Of a DNA stretch of 64,000 bases, positions 1 to 13,110 are shown piece after piece; the stretch's first letter is position 1, and each line of letters begins with the position of its first letter. The position numbers were made by a program, and so were the translations under genes. This DNA comes from Parasponia andersonii (Eukaryota; Streptophyta; Magnoliopsida; Rosales; Cannabaceae): contig JXTB01000172.1 in NCBI GenBank assembly GCA_002914805.1, forward strand, positions 625,856 through 689,855. The letters are read 5' to 3'. The notes under the pieces were generated by a model that saw nothing but the letters and a program-made list of their open reading frames with translations, made no database searches and had not been told where the DNA came from.

Positions 1-395
1 GACCAATAAGAGCATAACACATAATCTTCTTGTTTGATTATATGTCATAACATTTATGTTTTCTTATTTTACTCTAAATGTACTCCAATATTTTGTATGA
101 ATTGTCTATTGATTTTAAATCAGTTACTTTGATTGATAAATCACAAGAGTTAGTGATTTTGTCAAAGCTCATTCCTGATAATTAATATCCTTGTTGAGGT
201 ATTTATTATCTTACTTAAGATAATGAACACCTTTGTTGAGGTATTTATTATCTTACTGCAAAATGAAAGCAAAACAAAGATGTTTGTATTCGATTATATT
301 TTTCCCATGTGTTTAATTGAGAATTAAACCTACATAATTTAATTGTGAATTGAATTCATTAAATTCGATTATGAATTGGATTTATTTTATGACTT
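1..395. other. AT-rich left edge, no gene seen
   Basis: No coding signal is visible. A direct repeat of about 25 bp (core TTGTTGAGGTATTTATTATC) occurs twice, near 193 and 234. The stretch may be the leader of the copia fossil that follows, but the element's left end is not recognisable here and may lie outside the window. Confidence 0.4.
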
Positions 396-3300
396 TTGTC
401 TAATTGGGAATCTTATTATTTTGCATTTAAGGAAATATTGTTTCATAGGATGGACAAAGTTTCCAGAAAGAGGAAAGAGACAAAGGAATACAGTACAAGG
501 AGAAAAACGAGGATATTTATGGAGACATCTCAGCATTCAAAGAGTTTGAATGATAATCAACATGAAGATACCTCTACTGAAAAGAAGTCAAGAGCTTCTC
601 CGGTAGTTAAGTTGTTTGGGAGGCCAAGAAATTTACTCTTTGCAGAGGATAGAAGAGATCTCTAGCTAGTGGACTCAGGATCTAGTGTCAATATCTGCAA
701 CAACAAGAAATGATTCATTGAACCAAATCAATTAAATGAGCATTACTACACTTCAAGAGATGGTGAATGACATCAGGAAGGAGTGCAACACCATCGATTG
801 GCACAAGTGACTCGGACACATGCCATACTTAGAAATTCGCAGACTTATGGAGCTGGGTCACTTGCCTGAAGTAGACATCAGTAACGACATAGACTGTGAG
901 GATTGCAAGAAGCCTGTAAAGTACAAGCGTCCTCTTGTTATTCGTTATGAGAAAACTGAGGCATGTTTAAAGTGTGTACATGTGCATATCTGTGAACCTA
1001 TAGAGGTAGTTTCTACAACAAGCATACATTATTTATCACGTTTGTTGATGAATATTCGGATTTCGATCAAGTCTATTTTCTCAAGAGATACGATGAAGTC
1101 CCAGATGTTTTCCATGAGTTCGACAGAAAGGTATGAATGCAACATGACACCAAGGTCAAGAAGTTCAAGATTGAAGCCAAACATGAAGATATGAATTCTC
1201 TTCGAGACCTACTGAGGCCAATACTAGCCAATCTTGCTATTCCTTATGAATATGTGAATATCTATGAGCATTGTCGTATAGGAGCTGCTGAGAGGTACAA
1301 TATCAGACTCAAGCAAACCATAGAGCTGATGTACAAGGAATCGCTGCTGTCCTATAGATACTGGAATTATGCTTTAAGGATAGCTTCATACATTCTCAAC
1401 TTCATTCCATCAGATAGAGTTACTTCGATACCTTTTCAGATATGGACGGGCTATATACAGAGCTTAAAGCATCTAAAGGTATGGGGTTGCGAAGTGTATG
1501 CGTGCAAGAAAGTGGGAGACGAAGTTAACAAGAATTCAGAAAAGTGTCTTCTGCTTGGCTATCCAAAAGAAGAGAAGGGCTACATTCTTTACAGACAATC
1601 TACGAATACTACCTTTATCAGCAGAAGTGGAGACTTTCTGGAGGATGAGAAGGAAGTCCGTCAAGAAAACGATGAAGAGAGAGCTTATGATCTTCATTGC
1701 TTTTCTTAGTCGTTAAGTTGTTAGTTGAACACTTAGTTTTTGCTTTTATTAATTTTGGTCATTTGGAACATTTTAGAATTTGTAGTATGTTATTTTTAGT
1801 AATTGATTTTTGGACAAGTGGGAGATTGTTGGAATTTTTGCCCTAAAAAATAGATTTCCAATTTTACCTTTTTGAGTATAAACAACTATCTCTTATATGA
1901 AATTATGATATTTTCTATATTAAACTATCTTAGTTGAATAATTTATTCATCTGAAAAAGATTCCATGACCTTATATGTGTATAAAGAAACAAACATGATT
2001 AAGTGTTAACTATGAAGAGACTTGTTTCTTTATCTAAGTCTAAATGAAGTAGTTTACAATCTGTAAATAGAGATAGAATATTTTATTTACTATAGGTTAT
2101 AGTGTTTGTCTATCTCAACGGAAATGATATGTCTCAAATCATTGAAGTATCTGACTTCTGATAGAAACACTAATACAACATAAACAAGTTATATATATTA
2201 AACTGGACTAGGTAATATAAAGAACTAGAGTGTCATAATTCAATTCTTATATTATCACAAACTAGCTCTTAGCATATAAATCTCAATCCTTGATGTTTGA
2301 CTAGACTTACTTTCATGGATTATAGCCTTTTGATTTGTTAAAAGACTAACCTCTATGAAGTTAGAGGTGAACTTTAGCATATTGGAGGTTATGGCTTATG
2401 AATTGATGGGAACACCAAATAGTTAAGAACACTATACATTAATGCCGCTTTAGGTTCTTTTAAGATTCATGGAATAATTAAATCTAAGATCTTAGTATTC
2501 ACTTTGTGAATTGGTTGATAATTTTGTCTAAATAGCCATTGAGAATAAAATTATCGACAACATTATTCCTTGATAGAAAGATAGTAACTTAAAGGTAAAT
2601 AGGTATTGGATGGGTATTACGGTAATTTCATCTATCCAACTACGGCATTGTATAGGGATTATATATGTGGTATAGAATATGCTAGATGGATCAGTTAATC
2701 AAGGTTAGTTGATTAAATCTCTATAAAAGGCATGACATTTAATCTAAGAGTGCAGTATTGAATCTTTAGTGGAGTGTCCCCTTTACTATTAATATTTATA
2801 TAAATACCATAATAAGAGTTATTATGTATTTATCATATTATTGGAGCTTAAATTATTTGGATCCATTAGGTCCCTTGTCTAGTTCAATTAAGCTCATTAA
2901 TTGGTTGGTGGTACTTGTGAAATAAGTTTTATGAAATAGTGAAAAATAATGATTCTACACAGAAGTTGGTATTTTTATAAATAAGTTTCATGAGTTAGAC
3001 ATATTTATAAAATTACACCCAAAGCCCAAATTGGAGAACAAGCCCAATCCTAATTGGACTAGGGTTAGCAGTTTTGGTCCCACATATATAAGATATATGA
3101 GAAGAAAAACTATAGAGTAACTCTAAGGAGTCACACGCATAAGGCATAGGGAGAGAGAGAGAGATTTCGGCCAACCTAGGCTAAGGGAGAGAAAAAAATA
3201 TTTCTTACAATCTCATAGTCTCATCTCATATCCCGGTGTTCCATAGGATCAAGAAGGTTTTCTTGATCATTCTCCAACTAAGATTTCGACTTGGTGCCCA

Positions 3301-3623
3301 CTCGCTTCGTCAACTAAGAGCAAGAGTATAGACAAGAAGATCTAAGATTGGAGGTTAGATCACCATCAATAAGGAGATCGAGGAGGAACACGCTACAAGA
3401 GATAAACCCTAATCTCATCTCTAGGGTTTTGTATCTAGATTTGATTTATGTTATATATCATCCTGTATATGATGCATGTGTGTTATATGGTTATGAAAAC
3501 TATTTTTATGTAAAAATTTTAAAACCTAAATCCGTTATTTTTCTGCAGCGTTCATGAAATGATCATGTATTTTCTATATCTGCATGCATCCATGATTTTT
3601 CTAAGTGTTAGGTCAATTTACCA
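396..3623 (+). mobile_element. Ty1/copia LTR-retrotransposon fossil (partial)
   Basis: Translations show a GAG-pre-integrase zinc-binding segment near 820-950 (GH..LP followed by CxxC) and a copia integrase-core segment at about 1140-1700 (motifs such as ERYN, HLKVWGCEVY and KCLLLGYP). A purine-rich tract at 1816-1826 (AAGTGGGAGAT) is followed at once by an LTR starting TGTTGG at 1827. No other pol domains were recognised. The element is clearly broken, with several breaks. The left end was not identified and may lie beyond the window; the right LTR abuts the gypsy fossil, so this element probably inserted into it. Lineage within copia not assigned. Confidence 0.75.
1827..3623 (+). repeat. 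Right LTR of the copia fossil
   Basis: It begins TGTTGGAATTTT directly after the polypurine tract and probably ends near AATTTACCA at 3623, where gypsy reverse-transcriptase sequence begins on the other strand. Length is about 1.8 kb. The right boundary is inferred from the change of sequence and is good to about 20 bp. Confidence 0.6.
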
Positions 3624-6600
3624 ACCGTTACTACCCTAGTTGGAATGGGAACCCCGCTTTCATTCTCAATTATAGTTACTCCAGACTTCTTAGGAACTAC
3701 TTGTGTTGGACTTACCCACTTACTATCAAATATAGGATAGATGATACGTGCATCTAACAGTTTTAAGGCTTCTTTCTTAACTACTTCTTTCATTGTAGGA
3801 TTAAGTCTTCTTTGGGGGTCTCTACGGGAGTGAGTTCCTTCTTCTAAATGAATTCTATGGGAACAAATTAATAGAGAAATACCTTTAATGTCAGCTATAG
3901 TCTAACCTAATGCAGATTTGTGCTCTTGTAATAAATTTATCAATTTTTTCTCTTAATCTATACTAAGTTTAGAAGAAATAATGATACGAAAGGTATTACC
4001 TGAACCCAAGAATACATGTTTCAAACCTTTGGGTAACTGAGATAGTTTAATCTTAGGTGTCTCCATGGCAGATGGTTGCAGCTTCTTTCTTTCACGTGGC
4101 AACTCCTCAAAGCGTGGTTGCCAAAACTTCTTTTGCTTATTCTGTATATTATCAAAAATAGTAGAGACATTAAATGTATCAATAGAATAATGTAAAAAGT
4201 TCAGAATTGGAGTTTTGGAGAAGGTATTCTAAAGATTCAGAATTATTATGCAAGTTTACTTCCTCCAGAATAAGTGTATCTATCAAGTAGGAATGATAGC
4301 ATTCGTCTTCATCTCGTGGTTGTTTTCCAACATGGAAAATGTTTACTTCTAAGTTCATATTCCCAAATGATAACTTCATTAGACCATTTTTAAAATTAAT
4401 GAGGGTATTTACTGTAGCAAGAAAAGGTCTTCCTAAGATTAGTGGGATCTTGGACTCTATATCAACCACAGATTGAGTATCCAGGATTAGAAAATCAACA
4501 GGATAGTAGAATTTATCAATTTGCAGCAAAATATCTTCTATTATCTCTCTCGGTCTCCGTATAGAAATGTCGGCTAGCTGCATTATCACAGATGTGGGCT
4601 TGATTTCTCCAAGGCCTAGTCACAAATATACAGAATATGGCATGAGATTTACACTTGCTCCCAGGTCTAAAAGTACTTGGCCGAACTCGTGTGTCCCTAT
4701 GTGGCGAGTGATAGTAGGACAACCTGGATCCTTGTATTTGGGCGGTGTTTTCTGCTCAATCACCGCACTTACCTGCTCGGTCATGAATACAGTCTTCTTG
4801 ACGTGTTGCCTCTTTTTCATGGTGCATAGATCTTTGATCACCTTAGCGTATGATGGTACTTGCTTGATCACATGTAATATAGGAAAATTAATTTTAACTT
4901 GCTTAAGGTTTTCGAGGATCTCACCTTGATTTTCTGGTATTTTTCCTATCTTGAGAACTTAAGGAAAAGGCACTTTAACCAAAAATTTGTTTTCAGCTTC
5001 TTATAGAGGGGCATCTTGAGTGCTATCTAGGGTGACAGTGTCACTTGGTAGTGCACTTGGTAAAGTCAGACCATCTAAAGTCTTACCACCTCGAGTACTA
5101 ATGGAATTGACCTCTTTAATATTCTGTGTATCAACGCTAGAGGTTTATGCCAAGTGTTGCCCCTTCAGATTGGATTGAGGTTGGGTAGGAAATCTTCCAC
5201 ACTCTTGTACAGTAAGAACGCTAGTCAGCTTAGTTATCTGACTCTTAATCTCTTTATTCTCTTCCACCACTTGTGTAAGTATAGACTCAAACTTTTGGTT
5301 AGTTTTATTATGTGCCTCCATAAATGCTTGAAGTGTTTCCTCTAAAAGATTTCTATTGGTTCATGCATTATATTGAGGTGCAGAGTAATTCCTAGGTGGT
5401 GGTACCTCAGTGTTCCAATTATTAGTATTGGATGATACAGGCTGGTTTTGATTAGACCTCCAACTAAAATTTAGGTGGTTTCTCCAACTAGGATTGTACG
5501 TGTTAGAGTATGGTGAGAAAGGCTTTCTAAATGTTCCTAAGGAGTTACATTACTCTTCATAAACCCCTCACATCTCACTATAGGTTGGGCAATCCTGAGC
5601 TAAGTGTTCTACTCTCCTACAGACAAAACATGTAGCCTGAGATTCTACCCTAGTAACCATATGAATGACTCTACTATCTCTAGTTTTCAAAACCTCTAAT
5701 TCCCTAATCACAGCTTCTAATTGAGTTTTAAGGTTATCTTCTTCTATAAGATGGTAGATTCTGGTTGGTCGTGACCTATTAGTGCTATCAGTAATACTAG
5801 GTCCAGTCTATGTGTGAGCTTTCTCAGCTAACTCATTTAGGTAGTCTATGGCTTCATCTGGGTCTTTCTGTAGGAACTCTCTATTACACATCATCTCTAT
5901 GAATTGGCGCTCTCTAATGGTTAATCCCTCATAGAAATAACTAACTAGACGCCAATTTTCGTACCCATAATGTGGGCACATGTTCAGTAATTCTTTGAAT
6001 CTCTACCAAGCTTGATATAATGTTTCACTATCTTTTTGGGAAAAGGTAGAGATCTGTCGCTTAAGGCTATTAGTCTTATAGTACAGGAAGTATTTGTTAA
6101 AGAAAGCTTGGGTCATTTTCGCCCATGTACTTATGGATCTCGGTCTCAAAGAGTATAGCCAACTATTTGCTTTATCTTTCAAAGAGAATGGGAAAAATTT
6201 TAACCTAACAGCGTCTACTGCATTGGGTTGACTATGGAAAGTGGCCACTACCTCTTCAAATTTCCTAATGTGCAAGTATGAATTTTCACTATCTAGGCCA
6301 TAGAAGATAGGTAAAAGTTGGATCATGCCAGGTTCAAAATCCATTTGTGGTGCATTTTGAGAAAAAATGATGCATGAAGGTGTGGCTGTGCGAGTTGGGT
6401 GTAGGTAATCATTTAAAGTCCTAGCAGCGTTATTCTCAATTTCATTCATGGTAGCTGGTAAATATGTTTCTGATGAGTTTGTACCTGACCAAGAGTCTGT
6501 TGAATCTTCTTCAAAATCGAGTCTCTACTAAGTCTTCCTGTTTCGTCTCTATGCCTAGACATACACCCAAGTTTTTTTTTTTTTTTTAAGAAAAAGAGAG

Positions 6601-8500
6601 TTGTGAAGTAAACGCAAAAATTATACACTAAGAATATTCCCAGATCGATTGGAAAGGGTGCAAAAGGTCCCACTTAAAATCTAATTTTTCTAGACAGATT
6701 TCCCCCAGGTTCCCAGGTGAGTTGGAGGGGTCATGGTTGCAGTCCTTATTATTATATAACCAATTTTTCTTAGCCAATGCCTTTGTGACATAACAATCCC
6801 AGTTTCTACCGGTTACGCAAACAACACAATTTTTTTAAAAAAAAGAATAAAAAATAAAATAAAATAATGATAATGCAAAAAAAATAAAAGAAACTAAACC
6901 TGTAAGGAAAAAAATATATATTTTTACAAAATCTACAAGAAAAAGAATGAAAGAATTGTGTACCTTTTTCGTTAATTTGGCTTCCACGGCAACAACGCCA
7001 AATCTTACCTACGCTCAAAATATACTAGTGGCTATCGCAGTCTAGATTAAGGTGTCGATCCCATAGAGAAGTAAATCAACAGTAAAAAGTAACAAAAAAT
7101 AAAAAGAAGAATTGAAAATAAAAATTAAATTTGTAATAAATTAAAATAATCACAGAAATAATAAATGAAAATACCAATATGAGAAAACAAGGCTTCAAGA
7201 TTCACTTAATTGTTCGTCTAACTGTTACCAACTTTGATTCCTATTTATCACTCAATTATATGTTTCACATCCCAAATACATAACTGGAAAATATTGCAAT
7301 TACGATCAGATATTAGTTTAAAGTATTCAATATGAGAAATTCTTCCAATTAACACCAAAAATAATCTATCTTATTAGTTATCTAAGATTGACAATATATC
7401 ACAGAGACAATACTATAGTAAAAGATCAACCAATAAAACAAATATAATTATAATTTAGTTTAAATCACCACATAAAGAAAGCGTGACTGAATTTATATGA
7501 GAAACTATAAAATAATATATTGAAAATAAAAATATTGAAGAATTCAACAAACCAAATTTATAAACGTTGAAGTACTCTCAGGAATCAAAGATGGAAAACA
7601 GAAAAACTACACAGCTAAGATCATCTCTCTAGTCTTTCTAAAAATTAGCCTAATCTCGCACTCTCTCTCTCTAGGAAAAAGTAGAATTATCTCTCTCAAA
7701 ATTGGTGTGTAATTTTCTCCCTCACTTTCTGACTATTTATAACTGAGCTTGGAGTGTTTTGCAACTTTTCACGCTTCTAAAGACGTAATTTGATTGGTCA
7801 TATGTTGTGTCGAATCTCCACAATTCCTTTTATTTCTTTCTCTCTCTTCCCCACGTTTCTGAGCATTGAGAAATAATCTCGTGCGGCTGAATATGGTAAG
7901 TTTGGCACAAATCTCGCATATGATTGGCTGAAGGAAAATTTTGAATTATTGTGCTTGCGTGGCATTGCTTAAGCAGAGAAAAAACTAGTTGCACGAGAGA
8001 CAAGATGCACCGGAACAGACACATTGGGTAGCTATTGCAGATGCAGGGCCCAGCTGTCCCCTGTCTTCCACTCGCGAGTCCCTCTACGTGAGATGCACGC
8101 GCTCACGCACGCGCCCGTCCGATGGAATGGAGGCTCGATCGGATAGCCAAAAACGCGCCTGCACTTCTATTTCTCACTCGCGTGACTGGAGCAGCATTAA
8201 ACTAAATCAAAACAAAATTAAACTAAATCAAATTCAAATAAAATAAAATAAATAAAACAAATCATAATCTAAATTAAATAAAAAGTTAATCCGAATTTAA
8301 ATTAAATAAAATTAATTTATCCTAAACTAAATTAAATTAAACACCTAAATCTAGTAAAGTTAAATAAAATTATATCTAAATACTAAAAATCAAATTAATT
8401 ATAAAATAACCTAAATTAAACTAAAATTACACAAAAACACACCAAATTAATAAAGAAAAAAATATAAATAACTCTATTTTCGTAGAGACAAGAAGGAAAA
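3624..8500 (-). mobile_element. Ty3/gypsy (Athila-like) LTR-retrotransposon fossil, reverse orientation
   Basis: Read on the minus strand, the parts run in gypsy order from right to left. LTR/leader remains lie at about 7001-8500. A primer-binding-site-like stretch at 6984-7000 (TGGCGTTGTTGCCGTGG) resembles the tRNA-Asp type site of Athila elements. A retrotransposon gag domain is at 6003-6449, a CCHC zinc knuckle at 5589-5630, an aspartic protease segment at about 4180-4870 (DLGASVNLMPYSVY, then a GRPFL segment) and the start of reverse transcriptase at about 3620-3790 (KWVSPTQVVPKKSG). The copia LTR ends the left side. It is broken with many breaks and looks old. The right end is only approximate. 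Confidence 0.75.
7001..8500 (-). repeat. Presumed LTR/leader remains of the gypsy fossil
   Basis: No gene is seen. The stretch lies immediately upstream, in the element's sense, of the primer-binding-like site. It contains a C/G-richer segment at about 8040-8180, a CT-rich stretch near 7660-7720 and a long low-complexity run built of AAATTAAA-like words at 8200-8440. The second LTR is not in the window, so the boundaries cannot be proven. Confidence 0.4.
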
Positions 8501-8639
8501 AAAAAAAAAAAAGTATAATGAAACGAGAGATCAACGATCTACTGGATTCTCTACTTACTAGAATACTAGATAAAAGGCACAAAAAATGGCTACATACTAA
8601 AATCATGGTGTACAATCACAAGGCAGTTAAAATTTTTGG

Positions 8640-8936
8640 CCAAAGCAAATAATAGACACTCGTACTTACTACTGAGAAATATTTATATTCATAATTCCAA
8701 TTAAGTAGCTAAATTCATTTAACAGTACCAACATGGAACCTTTTGATTATTTTCTGAGAGTAATTTTTTAATGCAAGTTGTGTACAAAATATGCAGTTAT
8801 TCTGCTCCAAAAGACCCAAAGCCGCATAATAAAATTTGACTGGAATAGGATAAATGAACAGAGTCTGGTTCCAATCCAACTTGGTTCAATTTTGCGGTAG
8901 CTACATCAAAAGCTTATAGAACATAGTTACATAGAT
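8640..8936 (+). promoter_or_regulatory. Upstream region of invertase copy 1
   Basis: This region resembles the DNA immediately before copies 2 and 3. Shared words include AATGCAAGTTG, GGATAAATGAA and CATCAAAAGCTTATAGAACATA just before the ATG. The duplication unit therefore included the proximal promoter. No single TATA box stands out; the TTATAGAA word lies too close to the ATG to be sure of. Confidence 0.5.
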
Positions 8937-9171
8937 ATGTATGTGATTTGGGTTACTGGATTAATCGTTCTAATTCTGATCAGCCATGGAATTGAAGCTT
9001 CTAATCATAGACAAGAAAATTTTGGGTGCCTTCGTGAAGAGCAGCCCTATAGGACTGGCTATCATTTCCAACGCCCCAGGAACTGGATGAACGGTTTGTT
9101 TTTCTTCTTCATTCAATTTTATTCTCAGTTTTCAAACCTTCATTTTTCTTCTTCTCTTATTGACCTTTATC

Positions 9172-9210
<39 letters not shown>

Positions 9211-10428
9211 ATGTCGTTTGACTAATGGCCTGGTCATGATCAATATTTTGATCAGATCCTAATGGTATGCTTTCTCAAACTTATATGTACCTATAGGCTA
9301 TAGATTAAAACATAGCAGCCTGTATTAGATAATGTTTCATATTGTACCACAACGCACATGAAAACGTACATTTTCAAATATTATATGACTAATCTAAGAA
9401 AAACCCATCTCAAATTTTTTCTGGGAAAGTCTACTTTCATGTTTAAAAGTCTATAAAAACTTGATTAATTCAGGACGCATGTACTACAAGGGACTATGCC
9501 ATCTTCTCTATCAATACAATCCGTACGGTCCATTATGGGGTAACATAACATGGGCACATTCAATCTCACACGATCTCTTCAAATGGGTTCATCTCGACAT
9601 AGCCATGAACCCCACAGATCCAGATTCCGACATCAATGGCCGCTGGTCCGGGTCCATCACCTTCCTTCCGGGTCACATACCCGCCATTTTATAAACCGGA
9701 ATCGACTCTCAAAATCGCCGAGTCCAAAACTTGGCCTTACCCAAAATCCTCTCTGATCCTTTTCTCATAGAGGGGACCAAATCTCCCCACAACCCTTTGA
9801 TGACTCCAGTCAACGACATTGACCCAACTTTGTTCCGAGACCCGACAACGGCTTGGCGTGGCCCCGACGGTATTTGGCGGGTCATAGTCGGAGCCAAGAT
9901 TGATGGAAACGGGTTAGCGATTCTGTACAAAAGCAGAGACTTTGTGAACTGGACTAGGTCAGAGACTCCACTCCACTCGTCTAAGAAAGATATAATGTGG
10001 GAGTGCCCTGATTTCTTCCCAGTGGGAATCAACGGCTCAGATGGTGACAACAGTTATTGGGTTCAAGATCAGTATGAGAAGAAGCATGTTCTTAAAGTAA
10101 GCATGTTTAAGATCAGTCGTGATTACTATATACTAGGAAAATATTCGCCTGAAACAGAGGAACTCAAGGTTGAGACCGACTTTTTCGAAGAGGGTTCGGA
10201 TCTTAGATTGGATTATGTCAAGTTTTATGCTTCGAAATCGTTTTACGATGCTGAGAAGCGGAGGAGGGTGGTCTGGGGTTGGGTGAATGTGTCGGACAGT
10301 GATTCTGATGCTGAGAGGAAAGGCTGGTCTGGCCTTCAGGTAATAATTTAATGGAAAATTATCTGACTATTTATTCATTTATTTATTTTATTCTAGAGAG
10401 TGGAGACACTCATTTAAAAAAAGTTTTT

Positions 10429-10467
<39 letters not shown>

Positions 10468-12018
10468 ACCCTAAATAACACACATAATTTATATGCATAC
10501 AATTTTAAATGGTTAGTCTCAATTTGAGATAATATACGGTTGAAAATTATGTTTGGTGTGAAAAATGAGTCTTTAGTCACACTATTAGATGATTAGGTAG
10601 TCGCCCATCAATTTAGTCTCCCATATGATGAGCTGTCAGGTGTCGGGATTGAGTAGTTGCTACCATTTCAATTTCGCGGTGGGTGCCAGAATCCAATGAT
10701 TCGATGCTCGAACTTTGTTAGACAATATTGTTCAGTTTATTTTTACAAGTGATACGAGCACTATATTATTTTATAAAATTCTCATCGTTTTTATTTTTAT
10801 AAACGAAGAACAAAAATGTTACCAAGCAAAGTCTTATATGACATTTTCCTACACAGGATCTTCATTTGTTTTTTTTTTTTTTTTTTTTGGGTTTCCCTAG
10901 TCGTTTCCCAGAAGTGTTGTTCTAAGTAAATCCGGGAAGCAATTAGTACAGTGGCCAACTAAAGAAATTGAAAAACTACGAAGTGAGAAAGCTAATCTCC
11001 AAAACCAGGAGCTTAATGGTGGGTCAGTGTTGGAAATTTCCGGTGTCACAGCTTCACAGGTAAAATCAATTGTGTTTATGCCAATAGATAATTATTTTTT
11101 GAAAAATGATTTAGTAGTAACTAGTTTCATTCTCTAATTTGTTCCATTTAAGGCGGATGTGGAAGTTTCATTTGAGGTACCCGAAATAGAAGAGGCAGAA
11201 TCATTGGAGCCGAGTTGGGTTGACCCCCAGCTGCTTTGTGATAAGAAAAGTGCAATTGTAAGAGGCAAAGTTGGGTCATTTGGTTTGTTGGTTTTGGCTT
11301 CTGAAATCTTGACCGAACAAACTGCAATCTTCTTTCGTATATTCAAAAGAAATGAAAACTACGTTGTTCTCATGTGTAGTGACCAAAGCAGGGGATGACT
11401 TAGTGTTGAATTTATTTTAATGTTTGCCTTCGAACAATGTGGAGTTAAAATTATGACGCCTGCCATTTTTTCCGCATGTTTGCCTATAGAACAATAATTT
11501 TAGTAGTATAGGGTCCAAAGTTAAAAACTTGGTGGGACGTATTGACACATTCTACATCAAGTAGGGAACAATTACATATATAATAAACCATTTTTTCACA
11601 TGGAGAATTGGGTATGATACTAAGGAGAATTGAGCAGGTCTTCATTGAGGAATGAGCTTGACAAGACCACATATGGTGCTTTCCTAGACTTGGATCCTCG
11701 CCAAGAGAAAATAACATTAAGAAGCTTGGTACTTATGTTCTTAATACTTGCATTATGGCTTCGTTCTTTATTAAAGATTTATTACTATTAAAAGCTAATA
11801 AAAATGTTGCTAATGAGCCCTCTAAGATCTGGTATATTTATTTTACTTTCGTGCAGATTGATCATTCAATTGTTGAGAGTTTTGGAGGAGAAGGCATCAC
11901 TTCTAGGGTATATCCACTGTTGGCAATTAATAACGATGCCTACTTGTATGCATTCAACAATGGAACTAGTAGTGTTAAGATCTCAGAGCTTAATGCTTGG
12001 AGTATGAAGAATGCCTAA
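8937..12018 (+). pseudogene. Cell-wall invertase copy 1 (GH32), decayed
   Basis: This copy has the same seven-exon plan as the intact copy 2: exon 1 8937-9093, mini-exon 9256-9264 (ATCCTAATG, giving DPNG), exon 3 9474-10339, exon 4 10901-11059, exon 5 11153-11391, exon 6 11638-11728 and exon 7 11857-12018. All exon lengths up to exon 6 equal those of copy 2. The signal peptide, WMNDPNG, FRDPT and WECPDF motifs are present. Disabling changes: TAC to TAA at 9692-9694 in the ILYTGID segment (ends the protein near residue 128); the exon 5 donor GT reads GG at 11392-11393; 9 nt coding for the RSC of GGEGRSCIT are missing in exon 7; CAA to TAA at 12016 removes the last 11 codons. A conserved Gly in DYGKFYASK is Val. 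The rest stays open, so decay looks recent. Intron 3 carries poly-A tracts, and intron 1 a (CT)n run. Confidence 0.9.
9256..9264 (+). other. 9-nt invertase mini-exon (copy 1)
   Basis: ATCCTAATG is flanked by AG and GT. Joined to the last G of exon 1 and the first GA of exon 3 it encodes Asp-Pro-Asn-Gly, the centre of the catalytic beta-fructosidase motif. A micro-exon here is a known hallmark of plant acid invertase genes. Confidence 0.85.
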
Positions 12019-12896
12019 ATTGTGTCCATGGAGAGGATAATAGAACCACTAATTGGTTTCTAAGAATCATGTTTTCAAGATTGAAATAGTATTGCTCACA
12101 CACAATCTCAAATTCAAAATTGAGGCTCAAAAGGTATTCTTAGCTTCTCTTCCTTTGTCTTGTCTTTAATTTATTTATGTTCATAGTAAGGGACTTCATC
12201 ATTCGCTCATCTCGTCTCGATAGAAGTTTCAAATATATTTTCATTTATTATTTATTATATTATTGTTATTATTATTATTATTTTGGAATCAATTGTTAAT
12301 GATTTTACTCCAATATTATCTTTTTTTTTTTCAAGAAAAAAAACAATCCGGGTGAATAGATATGTCCCATTTTACACCCGCAGTAAATATCTAAATTCAA
12401 AAGTTATAACTACATAACCAAATCAGATACCCATCGAACACATAAATGCCTAAATTAAGCCCTTTTATAATAATTTAAAATTTTTATATTAGTTAAGAGG
12501 TTTTAAACTATTTTTTAACATTTATGAGGCACTGAAATTTTAGAAAATAAACTTTACAACTATTAATAGGAAATCACTCTTAATTAATACAATTTTCTTT
12601 TTCTCTATATCATGTATGTACTTTTCATATATACTATTTATTCTATTATTAACTATTACCCTACCAAAACCCACACTTTTCCACAAAGTAATGTGTATTT
12701 GTTAGTTAAGAAGTTTTTAAACTCTTTTAACTTTTATGAGTTCATGGAAGTTGACTGCCCTTAACGAGAAAGTATCATCGAAGTATATTTCTCTTTTTTT
12801 TTTTTTTCTTGGTGTATCTATGTATGTACTCATTATATTTTCTAATATATCAATTCTACTATGACAAAGCATTATTTTTCAAAGCAACAATTTACA

Positions 12897-12928
<32 letters not shown>

Positions 12929-13110
12929 TCATTATAATCTAATCAGATATACCAATCTCATTAGAAAATGTATCACAAGTGAAAAAATATCTATTAAAAG
13001 TCAAGATCATATCATGATGCATCTAAAAATATACCAAGTCAACATTTTAATATAACAAGAGAGGAAAAAAAAACATGGACTATGTAATGGTGATTTTCTA
13101 TTAATACTAT
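12019..13110. repeat. Intergenic AT-rich DNA with a degenerate duplication
   Basis: The first about 200 bp match the 3' flank of copies 2 and 3, so they are probably old 3' UTR. A segment near 12490-12660 is loosely repeated near 12700-12860; shared words include TTAAACTNTTTTAAC-type runs, CTATGTATGTACT and TTCTACTAT. A (TA)n tract lies at about 12897-12927. No gene is seen. Confidence 0.4.

Noticed and set aside
9709-10050. Antisense open frame of 113 codons within invertase exon 3, also present at 16875-17216 in copy 2
   Set aside because: It is a shadow of the GH32 frame; its conservation is explained by the near-identity of exon 3 in the two copies, and the protein has no recognisable features.
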